43,894 nt of DNA from Candidatus Kuenenia stuttgartensis (GTDB taxonomy: Bacteria > Planctomycetota > Planctomycetia > Planctomycetales > Planctomycetaceae), in assembly GCA_945906725.1 (NCBI GenBank), contig CAMDRI010000025.1:1-43894 (forward strand), in the 5' to 3' direction. Made by a program: the position numbers and the translations under genes. The first letter of the stretch is position 1. Every line of letters starts with the position of its first letter. A model generated the notes under the pieces. It was not told the origin of the DNA. It did no database searches and saw nothing but the letters and a program-made list of their open reading frames with translations. Positions 25,150-37,278 of the stretch are shown here, piece after piece.

Positions 25150-26196
25150 ATGGGCCTGGGTGGGTCAAAAATGTTGGATGATCGACGCCGTCGGCGTTTG
25201 GTTCTGGAATCAGAACTGGATGACTCAGCGACGGCTCGTGCGTCTGAAGGCGTGAATGGCTTATCAACTCAAGAGACGATGCCACCTGATCTCTGGCTGT
25301 TTCTGCCGCAGGCTGTTCCCCAACAACTCTGGAAGTGTTGGGCGGTTGGTGCTGTCGTCGCGTTCGGTTTCTCGGGATTGCTGGCCGCATCGTTGTTTGC
25401 TGACGACGCCTCGACGTCCGGATCGGTTCTGGGAGACATGATCTCGCCGTTCGCCGAACGCTTGCTCCGCAGTAGCGGAGTCGTGGCTTGGTGGCTCGCC
25501 GCTCAAATGAGCTGTGTGGTGTGGTGGGTCCGCTCGCGCAGTCGGGTCGATTACGGTGGTCGCTTCCATGTGTGGGGTTGGTCGGCGGCTGGATTCTTTG
25601 CCGCTGGCGTGCTGAGTCTGTCGGACGCTCATCGATCGGTCGCTCAGATCGTGGCGTGGACATTCACAGGTGCCACGTCGAACTCGATGGGCATGACCGC
25701 GTTGTGGTTGTTGCCGCTACTGGTCGCTGGCCTGACGTGGTGGGCAACCTTGGGTGCAGAATTTCGGAATGATCTGGCCAGTCGTGTGTTGCATTCGTTG
25801 TCTGCGGTCGCCGCGCTGTCGTTGATGAGCGTCGAGTTGTGCGCCGTGCGGATGGGAGACACCGCTTCGTTGGATTTCCTTGGCCGACTCGCACTCACCA
25901 CATTGCAGTGGTGCAATCTGATGTCGGTCTGGCTGCACCTGCGGCATGTTGTCCATATCTCCGCTGACCCGCCGAGTCTCAGTGCTTCTGGTTGGCTGGC
26001 GGCGTGGCGCTACGGCCCCGGACGCATGATGGCGGCGGTGTCACGACGGACGCCTGACGCTCCGGAGAACGAAGATTTTCAGACTCGCATGCGGGTCGAG
26101 GCTGCCGATGGCACGTCGCAAGATGTGCGCATCGACGAATCGGAAGCCACTCCGAAAGGTCCGACGAAGCGGACTCGGCAAGCCGTGCGACAGTAG
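25150..26196 (+). CDS. Multi-pass membrane protein of unknown function
   Basis: 348 residues, about six hydrophobic helices: WKCWAVGAVVAFGFSGLLAA, LLRSSGVVAWWLAAQMSCVV, VWGWSAAGFFAAGVLSL, MTALWLLPLLVAGLTWWATL, VLHSLSAVAALSLMSVELCA and LALTTLQWCNLMSVWLHL. The ends are hydrophilic. The C-terminal 70 residues are charged and probably cytoplasmic (DAPENEDFQTRMRVEAAD). Trp-rich helices suggest a membrane-core role, but I do not recognise the family. AAGGTGA precedes ATG 25150; ATG 25171 is the alternative. It is divergent from the MscS gene with 290 nt between, in which I see no gene or RNA. Confidence 0.75.
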   Translation: MGLGGSKMLDDRRRRRLVLESELDDSATARASEGVNGLSTQETMPPDLWLFLPQAVPQQLWKCWAVGAVVAFGFSGLLAASLFADDASTSGSVLGDMISPFAERLLRSSGVVAWWLAAQMSCVVWWVRSRSRVDYGGRFHVWGWSAAGFFAAGVLSLSDAHRSVAQIVAWTFTGATSNSMGMTALWLLPLLVAGLTWWATLGAEFRNDLASRVLHSLSAVAALSLMSVELCAVRMGDTASLDFLGRLALTTLQWCNLMSVWLHLRHVVHISADPPSLSASGWLAAWRYGPGRMMAAVSRRTPDAPENEDFQTRMRVEAADGTSQDVRIDESEATPKGPTKRTRQAVRQ

Positions 26197-26212
26197 TCTG
26201 TATGCGAAACGG

Positions 26213-26680
26213 CTACATTGAGCGGTAGACCATCAGAGACCGATCCTCGTGGGGACGGTAGAACCCGCGAATGTGCTCGCGGATGGATAAGCCCAGGGTT
26301 TGATAGAACTTCACGGCCAACGCGTTGTTCGGATCGACCGTTAAAAGCACGGGGAAGTCGGCCTGTGCCAGCGCCGCCTTCATCAACTCGGTGCCGATGC
26401 CGGTTCCTCGGCAGTCGGGGTGGACCATGATCTTGTGCAGGAACAGCTCGCCCCGTTTCGTCGGAAAATGGACGAGTGCTCCGGCGATGTCGTGTGATTC
26501 TCGCAGCGCTGTTTTTGCGATTCGTCGCGCAACGATCAGTGTGGTAGTGTCGCTTCAGACGCACCAAATGTGCGCACCATCAGGGATGAAGACATCGAGG
26601 ACGATTGGCGATGCGAGCCGGTCCAGCGCGGCGACGTTCAAGTAGTCGGTGGCCTGCGCGGATTCGATGCGAATCGGCAT
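26213..26680 (-). pseudogene. GNAT N-acetyltransferase with in-frame TGA
   Basis: GCN5-related acetyltransferase, 156 codons from ATG 26680, a normal GNAT length. The C-terminal part is clear: LFLHKIMVHPDCRGTGIGTE carries the acetyl-CoA pyrophosphate-binding loop (R-x-x-G-x-G pattern), then LLTVDPNNALAVKFYQTLGL and a tail ending YRPHEDRSLMVYRSM. The N-terminal part reads MPIRIESAQATDYLNVAALD and so on to HIWCV. A TGA at 26557-26555 then interrupts an otherwise continuous frame (SDTTTLIVARRIAKTALRES). A single substitution from TGG or CGA would explain it. A shorter product could start at ATG 26428, but it would lack the N-terminal half of the fold. Substrate unknown. Confidence 0.75.
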
Positions 26681-26867
26681 GTGAGATTCCATCAAGCAGG
26701 CGGCCAGAGTGTTCCTGACAATGTTCGAGTTCGGCGACTCATGCTCCTGAACACACCCAATTTCTCAGAAACAGGGCTGTGATGACTTCCCGATGTCGTT
26801 CGGATCGAAGATTCATATCTTTGGTGACAGACCTCATTGCGATCAGACTTCTCACAAAAATGAGATG

Positions 26868-27473
26868 TCATTCTGTCGGTTTGATTTCCTCTTCCTCTGG
26901 CTCAGTTTTCGCCAGCTCAGGCTTTTCGGTTTCAGGGCCAGGTGGCGGCTTGTCTTGGCCAAGTTCCGGTTTACCGATGAACTGCGCGATTGCTCGGCGA
27001 GTGATTTGGGGCACCGTCAGTTGGTGCTGGTGCGAGTAAACCACCAACGCGTCGTACAAAGGATGGGTGATCGCGTGACGAAATCCGACGAACTGAAAAA
27101 AGTCGTATTCGTCGGGATGTGTGAAGGGAGCTGGACCGCCAGCGGCAGCGACCTCGCCTTTCATGTGATAGAGGGGGTCGTCTTCCTCATTCATTGGAAT
27201 CGTCGCTGCCGTACCCACCGCGGCTACGGATCCCGTCTTGGATGCCTGCGGCGCTGCAGCCTCGCTCGTTTGAGCAGGTGCCGGCGCGGCGGGTTCGGAT
27301 TTGGACGGCAACAGTCCCTTCCAGCGATCCGCTGGAACCCATTTTCCATCCTTCCCCGAACGGACCAGCGTGTCGGGCTGGATTTGCCCGATCTGAACTT
27401 TCTCCATCAATTCGGCCGACGTGAGCGGCCCAACCTCGGTCCCCATCACTTGGAAATACCACGGCTTCGCCAT
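26868..27473 (-). CDS. GYF-domain protein
   Basis: 201 residues, cytoplasmic. The N-terminal 55 residues match a GYF_2-type domain (WYFQVMGTEVGPLTSAELME, then VRSGKDGKWVPADRWKGLLP), a fold that binds proline-rich peptides. An Ala/Pro-rich linker (about 58-95) leads to a second block (YDFFQFVGFRHAITHPLYDA, LTVPQITRRAIAQFIGKPEL) and an acidic tail of Pro/Glu/Lys. The second block is not one I recognise. GAGG precedes ATG 27473. The upstream gene on the same strand encodes the tandem DUF1559 protein; two palindromic hairpins lie between (27491-27552). Confidence 0.75.
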   Translation of the reverse strand: MAKPWYFQVMGTEVGPLTSAELMEKVQIGQIQPDTLVRSGKDGKWVPADRWKGLLPSKSEPAAPAPAQTSEAAAPQASKTGSVAAVGTAATIPMNEEDDPLYHMKGEVAAAGGPAPFTHPDEYDFFQFVGFRHAITHPLYDALVVYSHQHQLTVPQITRRAIAQFIGKPELGQDKPPPGPETEKPELAKTEPEEEEIKPTE

Positions 27474-27490
27474 GTGAGCCTCTGAACGTG

Positions 27491-27552
27491 GGGCAGGATT
27501 TCAACCTGCCCGTTGGCTTCCAGTTCCAGTCGAGCAGGTTGTAAACCTGCTC
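27491..27552. repeat. Pair of REP-like hairpins between two genes
   Basis: Hairpin A (27491-27511) is GGGCAGG-ATTTCAA-CCTGCCC. Hairpin B (27532-27552) is GAGCAGGTT-GTA-AACCTGCTC, a perfect nine-pair stem. Both share the core GCAGG...CCTGC, as two units of a repetitive extragenic palindrome would. No T-run follows, so this is a repeat more than a terminator. Confidence 0.6.
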
Positions 27553-27566
27553 CACGAATTCGCGCC

Positions 27567-30500
27567 TCAGAACTGGCCGACGGACTCCCTGCCGGCGCGA
27601 GTGACCAGAGCCTTCAAGGTCTGGATGCTGATCTTGTCGGTAATTGCGCGGACGGCACCGTCTCCCATCAAAGTGAGAAATCCGCCGTCGCGGGAGTCCT
27701 TCAGGAACAGCAATGGCTTCTTGAAGTCGATCACGATGTCTTCCGGCTTGGTCCAGATCACGGCGGAATCCGAGCGAGCTTCGACGGCCAGGATCGTGTT
27801 GCTCATGCCGTCGCGAATCTCCGAGAATTTCGTTCCTTCTTTGACACCCAAAGACCCTTCTGCGTTGGCGGGACTGACGAAACGGGTCTTGCCTTTCTTG
27901 GCCAATTCCTCGTCGCCAGCAGACGAAAAAACGGCGGGCATCTTGTCGATCAACGGCTTGTTGTGTTCGCTGTCCCACGGTTCGTCGAGATGGAACTGCT
28001 CGTACAAATCGTTCGCGTCCAAGTACGGCAACAGTTTGACGCGCCAGCTCAGCAAGGCTTTGCCCTTTTTGTCGGAGACGGCTCGTTGCGGAAGCCGGTT
28101 ATGCGTATCGGCGTAGTTGTGAAATGCGATTCCGATCATCTTGAGGTTGTTCTTGGGGTCGCCAGGACGAGCCACGACAGAACGTTCTGCCACGGTGGCG
28201 ACGGCCGGTGGGACGGAATCGATCAAGTCGAAGTCGATGACTTCACCGCCGCCGCGTGTGAACAACGCTTTGAGAATGTTGACGTCGATGTTGTCGCTGA
28301 CGAAGCGGGCGGAACCATCGCACATCAGGATGTGAAAGCCACCCGCGAGTGCGGATTTCAGGTTCTTGAGCGGGTCTTTGAAAACGACCTCCAGATCATC
28401 TGGCTTGGTCCAGATGACCGCGGCGTTGCGATGCGCTTCGACTGCGAGAATCGTGTTGCTGGTTCCGTCCGTGAAGTTCTGAATCTTCATTCCCTCGTTG
28501 CCTTCGAACGCAGTCCCTTTGCCGGTCGGCACGAGATAAACCGTCTTGCCGTCCTGCGCGAGGTCGGCGTGAGTCGGCTGCACATAGACCCCAGGAATCT
28601 GCTTGATGAACTGTTTGTTGTGGTCGCTGTCCCACGGTTCGTCGAGGTGAAATTGTTGATACAGCGCTGCTTGGTCGATGAATGGCAGGACGTGAACTCG
28701 CCAACTCAAAAGCTTTTTGTCCTTCTTATCGACGCTCGCCGCTGCCGGAAATGCACGGTACGTATCGTGGTAGTTGTGCATGGCCAGTCCAATCTGCTTC
28801 AGATTGTTCTTGGCCTGCGATCGTCGCGCCGCCTCGCGAGCTTGTTGCACGGCCGGCAGCAGCAGCGCGACTCCGACGGCGATGACGGCGGGACTGGCCC
28901 CGACTCCGCTGGGGAAGACGCCGTGGCTTTCGGTCTTCCAGCCGTTTGACGTGCGGCCCATCGTGGTGACGGTTGGCAGCAGATGTTGCTCGATGTCACT
29001 AATGGGCGGCAGCGGCGGCAGCGCGAAGTTGATCCCTTGGGCGGCCAACGTTCCCAACAGCATGGGGCCGAAGGAAGTCACCATTGTGTATGTCGATTGC
29101 AGTCCAGGTTTCGGATCGGAGTAGCTGACCATCAGCGGCTTCGAATTCCATTTGAATCCCGCCTTGAGGTGCTCGTTGTCCGCCAGCGAACCTTTGGCCG
29201 TGGGGGTCAGGTGCGCGGTGACCAACTGCGGAGTCAGGCCGATCACAAGTTGATCTTTCGTCAGCACCCAGGTCGGCTGCACGGGGACCGGCAGGTTGCT
29301 GAAGACGATGGTGTGTCCGTTGTCCCCGCGCACCGTGAAATCTTTGAGCAAGAACGGCGCTTGCGGTCCGGCGTTGGCTAGTGCCGCTTGTGCGGCGTTC
29401 ACGACGACGTTGAGCGCATTGGCCACTCCCGCTGGTTTGCGAACGCTGACGGTGACGACGATGTTCGGCACGACACTCGTCGCGGCTTCGCCGGCAGTCG
29501 AGTAGTACGTCCAAGTGTCCCCGAATCCCATGAGCACTTCGTCCTTCAGCGAGATGCCGATTTGTGGTTCGATGCCGGCGACGGTTTGTTCGGCCAGCGC
29601 GCGAAGATTGGGATCGACCTGTTCGACCCCGGCCAGGATTCGGTCGTAGAGGTACGCCAGATCGAATCGTAGCACCGTCGCATTGACGGCATTGGCGGGG
29701 ACCTTTTTGAAGTCGTTGATGCTGAGGGGCTTGTCGGGGATCAGATCAAACAACCCGGTCGGTGTCCCGTCGGTGGTGATCACCGCGATGCTGTGCGAGC
29801 CAGTCTTGTCCAGCCCCGAGACGGCCGCGAACGACTGCAGTTTAGAAATGCCCAGCGCCTCCAGGATTTTCGGCGCCAGCCCGTCGGTGATGATCGGCTG
29901 CAAAGTGCTCAGCAATTTCTGAGCGTCGAAGAACATCAGCATCGACGGCCGCTCGACGGCCAGGTCTTGTGAGACTTTCGTGACCCACGCCGCCGGCCTG
30001 CCCGGCTTCTGCAGCTTGGCGACCAGTTCTTTCGGGGTCTGACTTCCCAACGCCAGGATCAATTGCGATTGGCGATAGCCGATTCGAAACTCCGGTTGGT
30101 TGGGCCCGTACTCTTTGGGACGCAAGAACGTCGCGTCCTCGACTTGCTCCTCGATCACGGCTTGCGGGCCTTCTTTGGGAGCCAGCGCCAGCAGTTTCTG
30201 GAGCGCGGCGATCGCTTCGGATCCCTCCTTCTCGGCATCGATGACCACGGCCATTTCGATTTCGGGATTCTCGTTGGCCTTAAAGCTCTTCACATAGATC
30301 GCGACGGGGTGCGACAGGGCAATTTTCAAGAGTGCCGGCCCTGCGACCGCCGCCACCGTTGCCTGCTCATTCCCCTGAGCTGCCGCGGCAGTGTTGATCA
30401 GCTTGGTGACTTCCTCCACCAGTTGCTTGCCGAAGTCCTTCACGGATTGCTCGGCGAACAGCTTCTCGGTGAGGTTGGTGCTTTTCGGATCAGATTCCGT

Positions 30501-30656
30501 CCAGCCGTTCCAAGTGAAGAAGAAGATGCACTCGTCCGGCGCCACATGGGATAGCTTGAGCTTGTCGGATGTCTGAGCCTGCGCCGGCACGACGTTCGTC
30601 ATCGCGATCAGCGCGGTCAGCGCCAGCACAGATCCGCGGAGCCATGAACGGAACAT
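27567..30656 (-). CDS. Large exported protein with two DUF1559 domains
   Basis: 1029 residues. The start at ATG 30656 is fixed by AGGAGG. A signal peptide follows ([20 protein letters not shown]). Residues to about 590 form a domain I do not recognise, with repeated sections such as [12 protein letters not shown] and [12 protein letters not shown] hydrophobic helix ([16 protein letters not shown]) opens the first DUF1559 domain ([71 protein letters not shown]). A second DUF1559 copy follows directly, without its own pilin helix ([67 protein letters not shown]). Most DUF1559 proteins are about 350 residues with one domain and an N-terminal prepilin helix, so this architecture is unusual. The GYF gene is next downstream. 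Confidence 0.9.
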   Translation of the reverse strand: MFRSWLRGSVLALTALIAMTNVVPAQAQTSDKLKLSHVAPDECIFFFTWNGWTESDPKSTNLTEKLFAEQSVKDFGKQLVEEVTKLINTAAAAQGNEQATVAAVAGPALLKIALSHPVAIYVKSFKANENPEIEMAVVIDAEKEGSEAIAALQKLLALAPKEGPQAVIEEQVEDATFLRPKEYGPNQPEFRIGYRQSQLILALGSQTPKELVAKLQKPGRPAAWVTKVSQDLAVERPSMLMFFDAQKLLSTLQPIITDGLAPKILEALGISKLQSFAAVSGLDKTGSHSIAVITTDGTPTGLFDLIPDKPLSINDFKKVPANAVNATVLRFDLAYLYDRILAGVEQVDPNLRALAEQTVAGIEPQIGISLKDEVLMGFGDTWTYYSTAGEAATSVVPNIVVTVSVRKPAGVANALNVVVNAAQAALANAGPQAPFLLKDFTVRGDNGHTIVFSNLPVPVQPTWVLTKDQLVIGLTPQLVTAHLTPTAKGSLADNEHLKAGFKWNSKPLMVSYSDPKPGLQSTYTMVTSFGPMLLGTLAAQGINFALPPLPPISDIEQHLLPTVTTMGRTSNGWKTESHGVFPSGVGASPAVIAVGVALLLPAVQQAREAARRSQAKNNLKQIGLAMHNYHDTYRAFPAAASVDKKDKKLLSWRVHVLPFIDQAALYQQFHLDEPWDSDHNKQFIKQIPGVYVQPTHADLAQDGKTVYLVPTGKGTAFEGNEGMKIQNFTDGTSNTILAVEAHRNAAVIWTKPDDLEVVFKDPLKNLKSALAGGFHILMCDGSARFVSDNIDVNILKALFTRGGGEVIDFDLIDSVPPAVATVAERSVVARPGDPKNNLKMIGIAFHNYADTHNRLPQRAVSDKKGKALLSWRVKLLPYLDANDLYEQFHLDEPWDSEHNKPLIDKMPAVFSSAGDEELAKKGKTRFVSPANAEGSLGVKEGTKFSEIRDGMSNTILAVEARSDSAVIWTKPEDIVIDFKKPLLFLKDSRDGGFLTLMGDGAVRAITDKISIQTLKALVTRAGRESVGQF

Positions 30657-30792
30657 GAGAAACCTCCTGAGTGAAGATGACGGGAGAGGCTCGGCGCATT
30701 GCAACAACTTCGCCGACCGGGTCAAGCGACACGCCAGCCGAACCGTCTTTGGCGAGCGTGACCGTCCGCAGCGAGTCCGCCGGCGCGTCGTG

Positions 30793-31230
30793 CTAGGGTC
30801 GCGTGACGGTCACGGTGTTGCTGCCCCGTTCGTTGCCGGTGGTGGTGATGGCGTAGATTTTGTAGCCGGCGATGTTGCCGGGGTTGGCGAGACCGACGTT
30901 CGTGAGGGACTCCAGGGGGGCGTTGGGGAGCACGGCGCCGATCACGCTCTCGTTGTCGGTCGAGTAATTCGGTCCGGCGCAGAAGCGGATTTCGAAGTGC
31001 GACAGATTCGCGTCGGAACTGGCGGTCCAGAGCAGCTTGGCCATCAGCGACGCGACGATCCACGAGCCTTTGGCCGTCACGGGGGCGGGAGTACTGTCCG
31101 GTTCGGGAGTCAATCGGGGCAGGCTCTTCACCAGCGCGTGAGTTTTCGCGAATTACGTCGGCACCGCCTGGCGGTACTGCTTGAGCGATTCAAAGATTTC
31201 GTCCTGCGAGTCGTTGCGGTCCTCGAGGCC
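30793..31230 (-). pseudogene. Remnant of a fibronectin-III-like secreted protein
   Basis: The longest piece (from GTG 31131) reads KSLPRLTPEPDS, VTAKGSWIVASLMAKLLWTA, SSDANLSHFEIRFCAGPNYS, AGYKIYAITTTGNERGSNTV and TRP-stop, a C-terminal fibronectin-type-III pattern. Upstream in the same frame GLEDRNDSQDEIFESLKQYR, QAVPT is followed by TAA (31155-31153) and then FAKTHALV, so sense continues on both sides of the stop. No longer N-terminal part is present within the window in this frame. Probably decayed; a short expressed protein from 31131 cannot be excluded. Confidence 0.55.
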
Positions 31231-31431
31231 GTCCCCTTGCGTGGGGACCCGCGGCAAGGCCCGATGTTCACGTATTGGATGCGGGATCTTGCGTCGTGCC
31301 GTCCGCTCAAATCACGCCCGGCATTTGCTGTCACGCACGGACATCGAAAACAGGCTTCTGACGACAGGCTCCAGGCTTCCAGAAGCGTCACTTCCGTCGC
31401 CTGCAGCCTGTCGCCCGTTGCCCCTCGCGGG

Positions 31432-33018
31432 TCAGGACACCACGATAATCAGTGTTTCGACGGTCGCGCCGGAGGTGACCACACCGGTCAGGAAGTCGTT
31501 CTCGTCGGCAAACAGGAATTCCCGGCCGCCGGTCCCGGCCGTGGTGTCGGCGTTGAGTTCGTCGTAGTAGCCGTCGAAGACGGTGTTGACGTTCAAACCT
31601 TGGGAGAGGTTCTGCACGCGGGTCTCGTACGTGCCGCCTGAGGTCCATTCGTTGCGAATGGCCAGCAGTTTGTCCACCTGACTGTCATACAGCGTGCTGC
31701 CGCCGATCAGCAGATCATCCCCATTGCCGCCGGTCAGGCTGTCCGAACCCTCGCCGCCGATGAGGACGTCCGCGCCGGCCAGGCCCAGCAAGCGGTCATC
31801 CCCTTCGCCCCCCAGCAGGATGTCGTTGCCACCGGAGCCGGTGAGGACGTCGTCGCCCCGGCCGCCATACATAATCCCGCCGACGTTGACGGGCAAGCTG
31901 GTCAGCGTGAGCGTGTCGTTGCCGTCGTCCCCCAGCACGTAGACGCCGCCGATGTTCGCGGCGGAAAATTTGTGGAGCTTGCCGTTGAGCGTGACGTTCA
32001 GGTTCGGGGCCACCAGCGCCACAGTGATCGTGTCATTGGCGGTCGAGCCGACGACGATCACAAACCGCCGGGTGGCGTGGTTGGGATCGCGGACCAGATA
32101 GGCCCCTTTCTTTTGCACTTCGTAGGCCCCGATGTCGGTCCGATCAACGGTGCGGACAAAGCCCGGTCCGCGTTGATCGAAGGATTGCGACGCAGAGTAG
32201 AAACCGCGATTGATGGCCGGGCTGCCGGCGAGCAGAGCGTGCGTCTCGGTCGGGCCGCCATTGTCCGTGAGCGGCCCCAACACTGAGTCCAGGCCAAAGC
32301 GATTCGAGCGAGCCACGGTCTCGCGGATCGTGGCACCCGCCCGCAGCTCGATCAGGCTGTATTCGACTTGAAACGTCCCGTTCAGATCATCGCCCGTGCC
32401 CGTCGCCTCGTTGTTCGCGACAATCGTGCTCCGCAGACGCGAGACGTCGCTGTTGTTGATGCCGCCGCCGTTGCCGCCGGCCGAGTTCGCGGAGATCGTG
32501 CTGTGGCTGATCGTCAGCGTGCCGGAGTTTTCGATGCCGCCGCCGATACCACTGTAACCGTTGGTCAATGTCAGGCCAGAGATCGTCACCGTGTTTCCGG
32601 CCACCACCTCAATGATTCGCGAAGCGTTGTTGCCGCTGATGGTGAGCTGATCGGCTCCCGGCCCGTTGATTGTCATGGCGGAGCCGATCGTCAATTGCGT
32701 ACCGCCCAGCGTGATGGTCTGCCCGGGCGAGGCGAACAATCCCGCCGCGAACTGGATCGTGTCCGTCCCGCTACCCGCCTTGGAGCCATCCACGCTCGTA
32801 TCCGTGTTGGCCGCTTGAATCGCCTCCCGCAACGTGACCTGAGTATTGACCGTCGTGTTATCCGCTAGGCTGGTCACCGTGATGATGGCCGGCACGGTCC
32901 GGTCCTCCAGTCGCTCCAGCCACCACGCTCACCCACCCTGGCGACGACGTCGACCACGAGTCGCTCGACCCACACAACCTCGAACTACCGACGCGAATCG
33001 ACGAATCGTGAACAACAT
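31432..33018 (-). CDS. Secreted CSLREA/beta-helix + RTX calcium-binding protein, in-frame TGA near N-terminus
   Basis: From GTG 32895 the protein has 487 residues. A CSLREA-type start (IITVTSLADNTTVNTQVTLR, EAIQAANTDTSVDGS) leads into a right-handed beta-helix (ITISGLTLTNGYSG, GTLTISHSTISANSAGGNGG), and the 'NNATGG..' end region LTDNGGPTETHALLAGSPAI. Then come RTX-type glycine-aspartate nonapeptides (GGRGDDVLTGSGGNDILLGG, EGDDRLLGLAGADVLIGG) that bind calcium. Before GTG 32895 the frame continues as AWWLERLEDRT, the export-linked LEDRTVPA motif, then a TGA (32931-32929). Above that lies MLFTIRRFASVVRGCVGRAT from ATG 33018, which has GGAGAG at the right distance. The full gene therefore appears to be 31432-33018 with one nonsense codon. 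Confidence 0.8.
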
Positions 33019-33034
33019 GACCATCTCTCCGATC

Positions 33035-33081
33035 GCACGCGGTTCGCGTGCAGGATGACCGAACAACACGCGGCCGCGTGT
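33035..33081. promoter_or_regulatory. Two related dyads upstream of the RTX gene
   Basis: Dyad 1 (33035-33051) is GCACGCG-GTT-CGCGTGC. Dyad 2 (33066-33081) is the perfect palindrome ACACGCGGCCGCGTGT. Both share the half-site CACGCG/CGCGTG, and their centres are about 30.5 bp apart, near three helical turns. They lie just before the RTX gene's ribosome site and within the 276-nt gap to the divergent aconitase gene. This is the layout of a pair of operator sites; no regulator is known. Confidence 0.4.
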
Positions 33082-33294
33082 CACTCAAAAAAAACCTGAG
33101 GCATGCACCACGCACACTGCCGCCACCAATGACACAGGATCTCCCGGAAAAGACAACCAACGGGCCGGCCCTGGTCCGTCGGCCGACGATTCTTGCGGGT
33201 CGTCGGCGTGGGACTACAATACGGCCGCGAGTACCCTCACTTACGGGCGAGCCGGGGCTGTGACCAGGCTCGCCTTCTCTCTTGCGGAGCCATC

Positions 33295-35958
<2,664 letters not shown>

Positions 35959-35977
35959 CCATTCATCGAGATCGACA

Positions 35978-36829
35978 ATGGCCTCAGTCAGTAATACAGA
36001 CCGTCTTCGGCCGCTGGGGCTGGTGTCGAATTGTTGGAAAGTCCAATTGGATTCCGGCAGCGGACTCGATTCGTTGATCGCTGAAGCTGTGCAGCGAGAA
36101 CTGACAGTCATCGAACTGCGTCAAGGGAGTCTCGGTGAGTACGAATCTGAGACAACGTTTGTGCCTCAGGCAGATCGCTTGGCCGACTTGGCTCGCCGCT
36201 TTCGGGATGTGCGGTTCAATGTGGCGTTGAGCTTGCCGTGCTTGAAAGGTGCGTTGTCGCGAGTGGATTCACTGTTCCTCGCGGGACGTTCAGCGGCGGT
36301 GGCGCTGGCGAATGAGCAGTCGCCACATCTGCGACTGGTCGACTTGCAAACTCGGCCAGAGCAGTGTTCGGAGTTGTCGGTCGAGGCTGCCGCTCACGGG
36401 GTGGTCGAACTGACCGAGGCGATGATCGAAGTCGAGGGATTACTCTCGATTGAACACTCTCGACAACCGTGGCCGTGGTTTGATTCGGTGATGAATGCGG
36501 CGCGTCGCCGATTGGGCAAGCGAGGTTCGCGGCTACGACTCTGTTTTGATCCGTGCAATCTGTTGCTGACGGAACAAGCAGAGGAGGTCGCGGGGATCGT
36601 TGAGTCGGTTCGACCAGAGGACGTGTCGATGATTCACGTCAAGCAGCGGAAGGACGGGCAAGTCCAACCGCATGTCGGAGATGGAGACCTCGAATGGCCG
36701 AGACTCTTAAAAACGCTGAGTCAGCGAGGCCATCCCGGGCCGGTGTTGTTCGAGATTGCGCCGCATGTTGATGTGTGGGCAAATCTGGAGAATGGCATCG
36801 CTCGGCTGTTCGGTGCGACACAGAGATGA
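35978..36829 (+). CDS. TIM-barrel (xylose isomerase-like) protein
   Basis: 283 residues. The alternating pattern of strands and helices, with TVIELRQGSLGEYESE, LRLVDLQTRPEQ, LLSIEHSRQPWPWFDSVMNA, RLRLCFDPCNLLL, DVSMIHVKQRKDGQVQPHVG and GPVLFEIAPH, fits the sugar-phosphate-isomerase/AP-endonuclease-2 superfamily. Glu/Asp/His residues at strand ends (IEHS, FDPCN, HVKQ) could form the metal site. Substrate unknown. Start at ATG 35978; upstream reading overlaps the aconitase end. It ends 20 nt before a bidirectional terminator. Confidence 0.75.
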   Translation: MASVSNTDRLRPLGLVSNCWKVQLDSGSGLDSLIAEAVQRELTVIELRQGSLGEYESETTFVPQADRLADLARRFRDVRFNVALSLPCLKGALSRVDSLFLAGRSAAVALANEQSPHLRLVDLQTRPEQCSELSVEAAAHGVVELTEAMIEVEGLLSIEHSRQPWPWFDSVMNAARRRLGKRGSRLRLCFDPCNLLLTEQAEEVAGIVESVRPEDVSMIHVKQRKDGQVQPHVGDGDLEWPRLLKTLSQRGHPGPVLFEIAPHVDVWANLENGIARLFGATQR

Positions 36830-36848
36830 ATCGCCGTACTCCAAAGAA

Positions 36849-36884
36849 AAAGCCGAAGGAACACAGACGAGTTCCTTCGGCTTT
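36849..36884 (-). terminator. Strong rho-independent terminator of the RRM gene
   Basis: A perfect 14-bp stem (AAAGCCGAAGGAAC / GTTCCTTCGGCTTT) with an eight-base loop. On the minus strand it is followed by a T-run (TTTTTCTTT), 26 nt after the RRM gene stop. It can also end plus-strand transcripts from the TIM-barrel gene. Confidence 0.9.
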
Positions 36885-36909
36885 CGAGTTTCAGCACGAA
36901 GCCAGGGGC

Positions 36910-37278
36910 TTAGCGACGGCCGTAGCCGCCACCTCCACCACCACCTCCGCCGTAGCCGCCGCGGCCACCGCCACCGCCGCCTCCACCGTAGCCACCACGG
37001 CCGCCGCCACCACCACCACCACCGCGCTCTTCGCGGGGGCGGGCTTCGTTGACGGTCAACGGACGTCCGCCGTGATCCTTCTCGTGCAGGCCGCGGATCG
37101 CTTCGTTGGCGGAGTTATCGTCCCCCATCTCGACGAATCCGAAACCTTTGCTCCGACCGGTGTCCCGATCCTGGATGACTTGAGCGCTCTGCACCGTGCC
37201 GAATTGGCCGAACAGAGTTTCCAAGTCTGAGCTCGTCACTTCGTAGCTCAAATTTCCAACGTACAACTTCTTTCCCAC
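36910..37278 (-). CDS. Glycine-rich RRM RNA-binding protein
   Basis: 122 residues, cytoplasmic. One RNA-recognition motif fills residues 1-80: RNP2 is KLYVGNLSY and RNP1 is SKGFGFVEM. The tail is almost pure Gly with Arg/Tyr (RGGYGGGGG repeats), in which a 12-residue unit is repeated and the coding DNA is a tandem GC-rich repeat. Bacterial proteins of this build bind single-stranded RNA and are often cold-responsive. The start is a GTG at 37278: it has GGGAGAG seven bases before it, and the RRM begins at once; the frame upstream is not related. A strong terminator follows. Confidence 0.92.
   Translation of the reverse strand: MGKKLYVGNLSYEVTSSDLETLFGQFGTVQSAQVIQDRDTGRSKGFGFVEMGDDNSANEAIRGLHEKDHGGRPLTVNEARPREERGGGGGGGGRGGYGGGGGGGGRGGYGGGGGGGGGYGRR

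Noticed and set aside
24860..25663. The MscS reading frame continues about 800 bases upstream
   Set aside because: The extra part is Arg/Pro/Thr-rich shadow sequence, overlaps the opposite-strand gene at 25150, and the channel N-terminus is natural at 24859.
26555..26557. TGA as a recoded Trp or selenocysteine codon
   Set aside because: TGA is used as the stop of many intact genes here, and no SECIS-like hairpin follows; nonsense change is simpler.
36910..37030. Tandem GC-rich repeats looked like a CRISPR-like or satellite array
   Set aside because: They encode the glycine-rich tail of the RRM protein, and the units are too short and contiguous for CRISPR.
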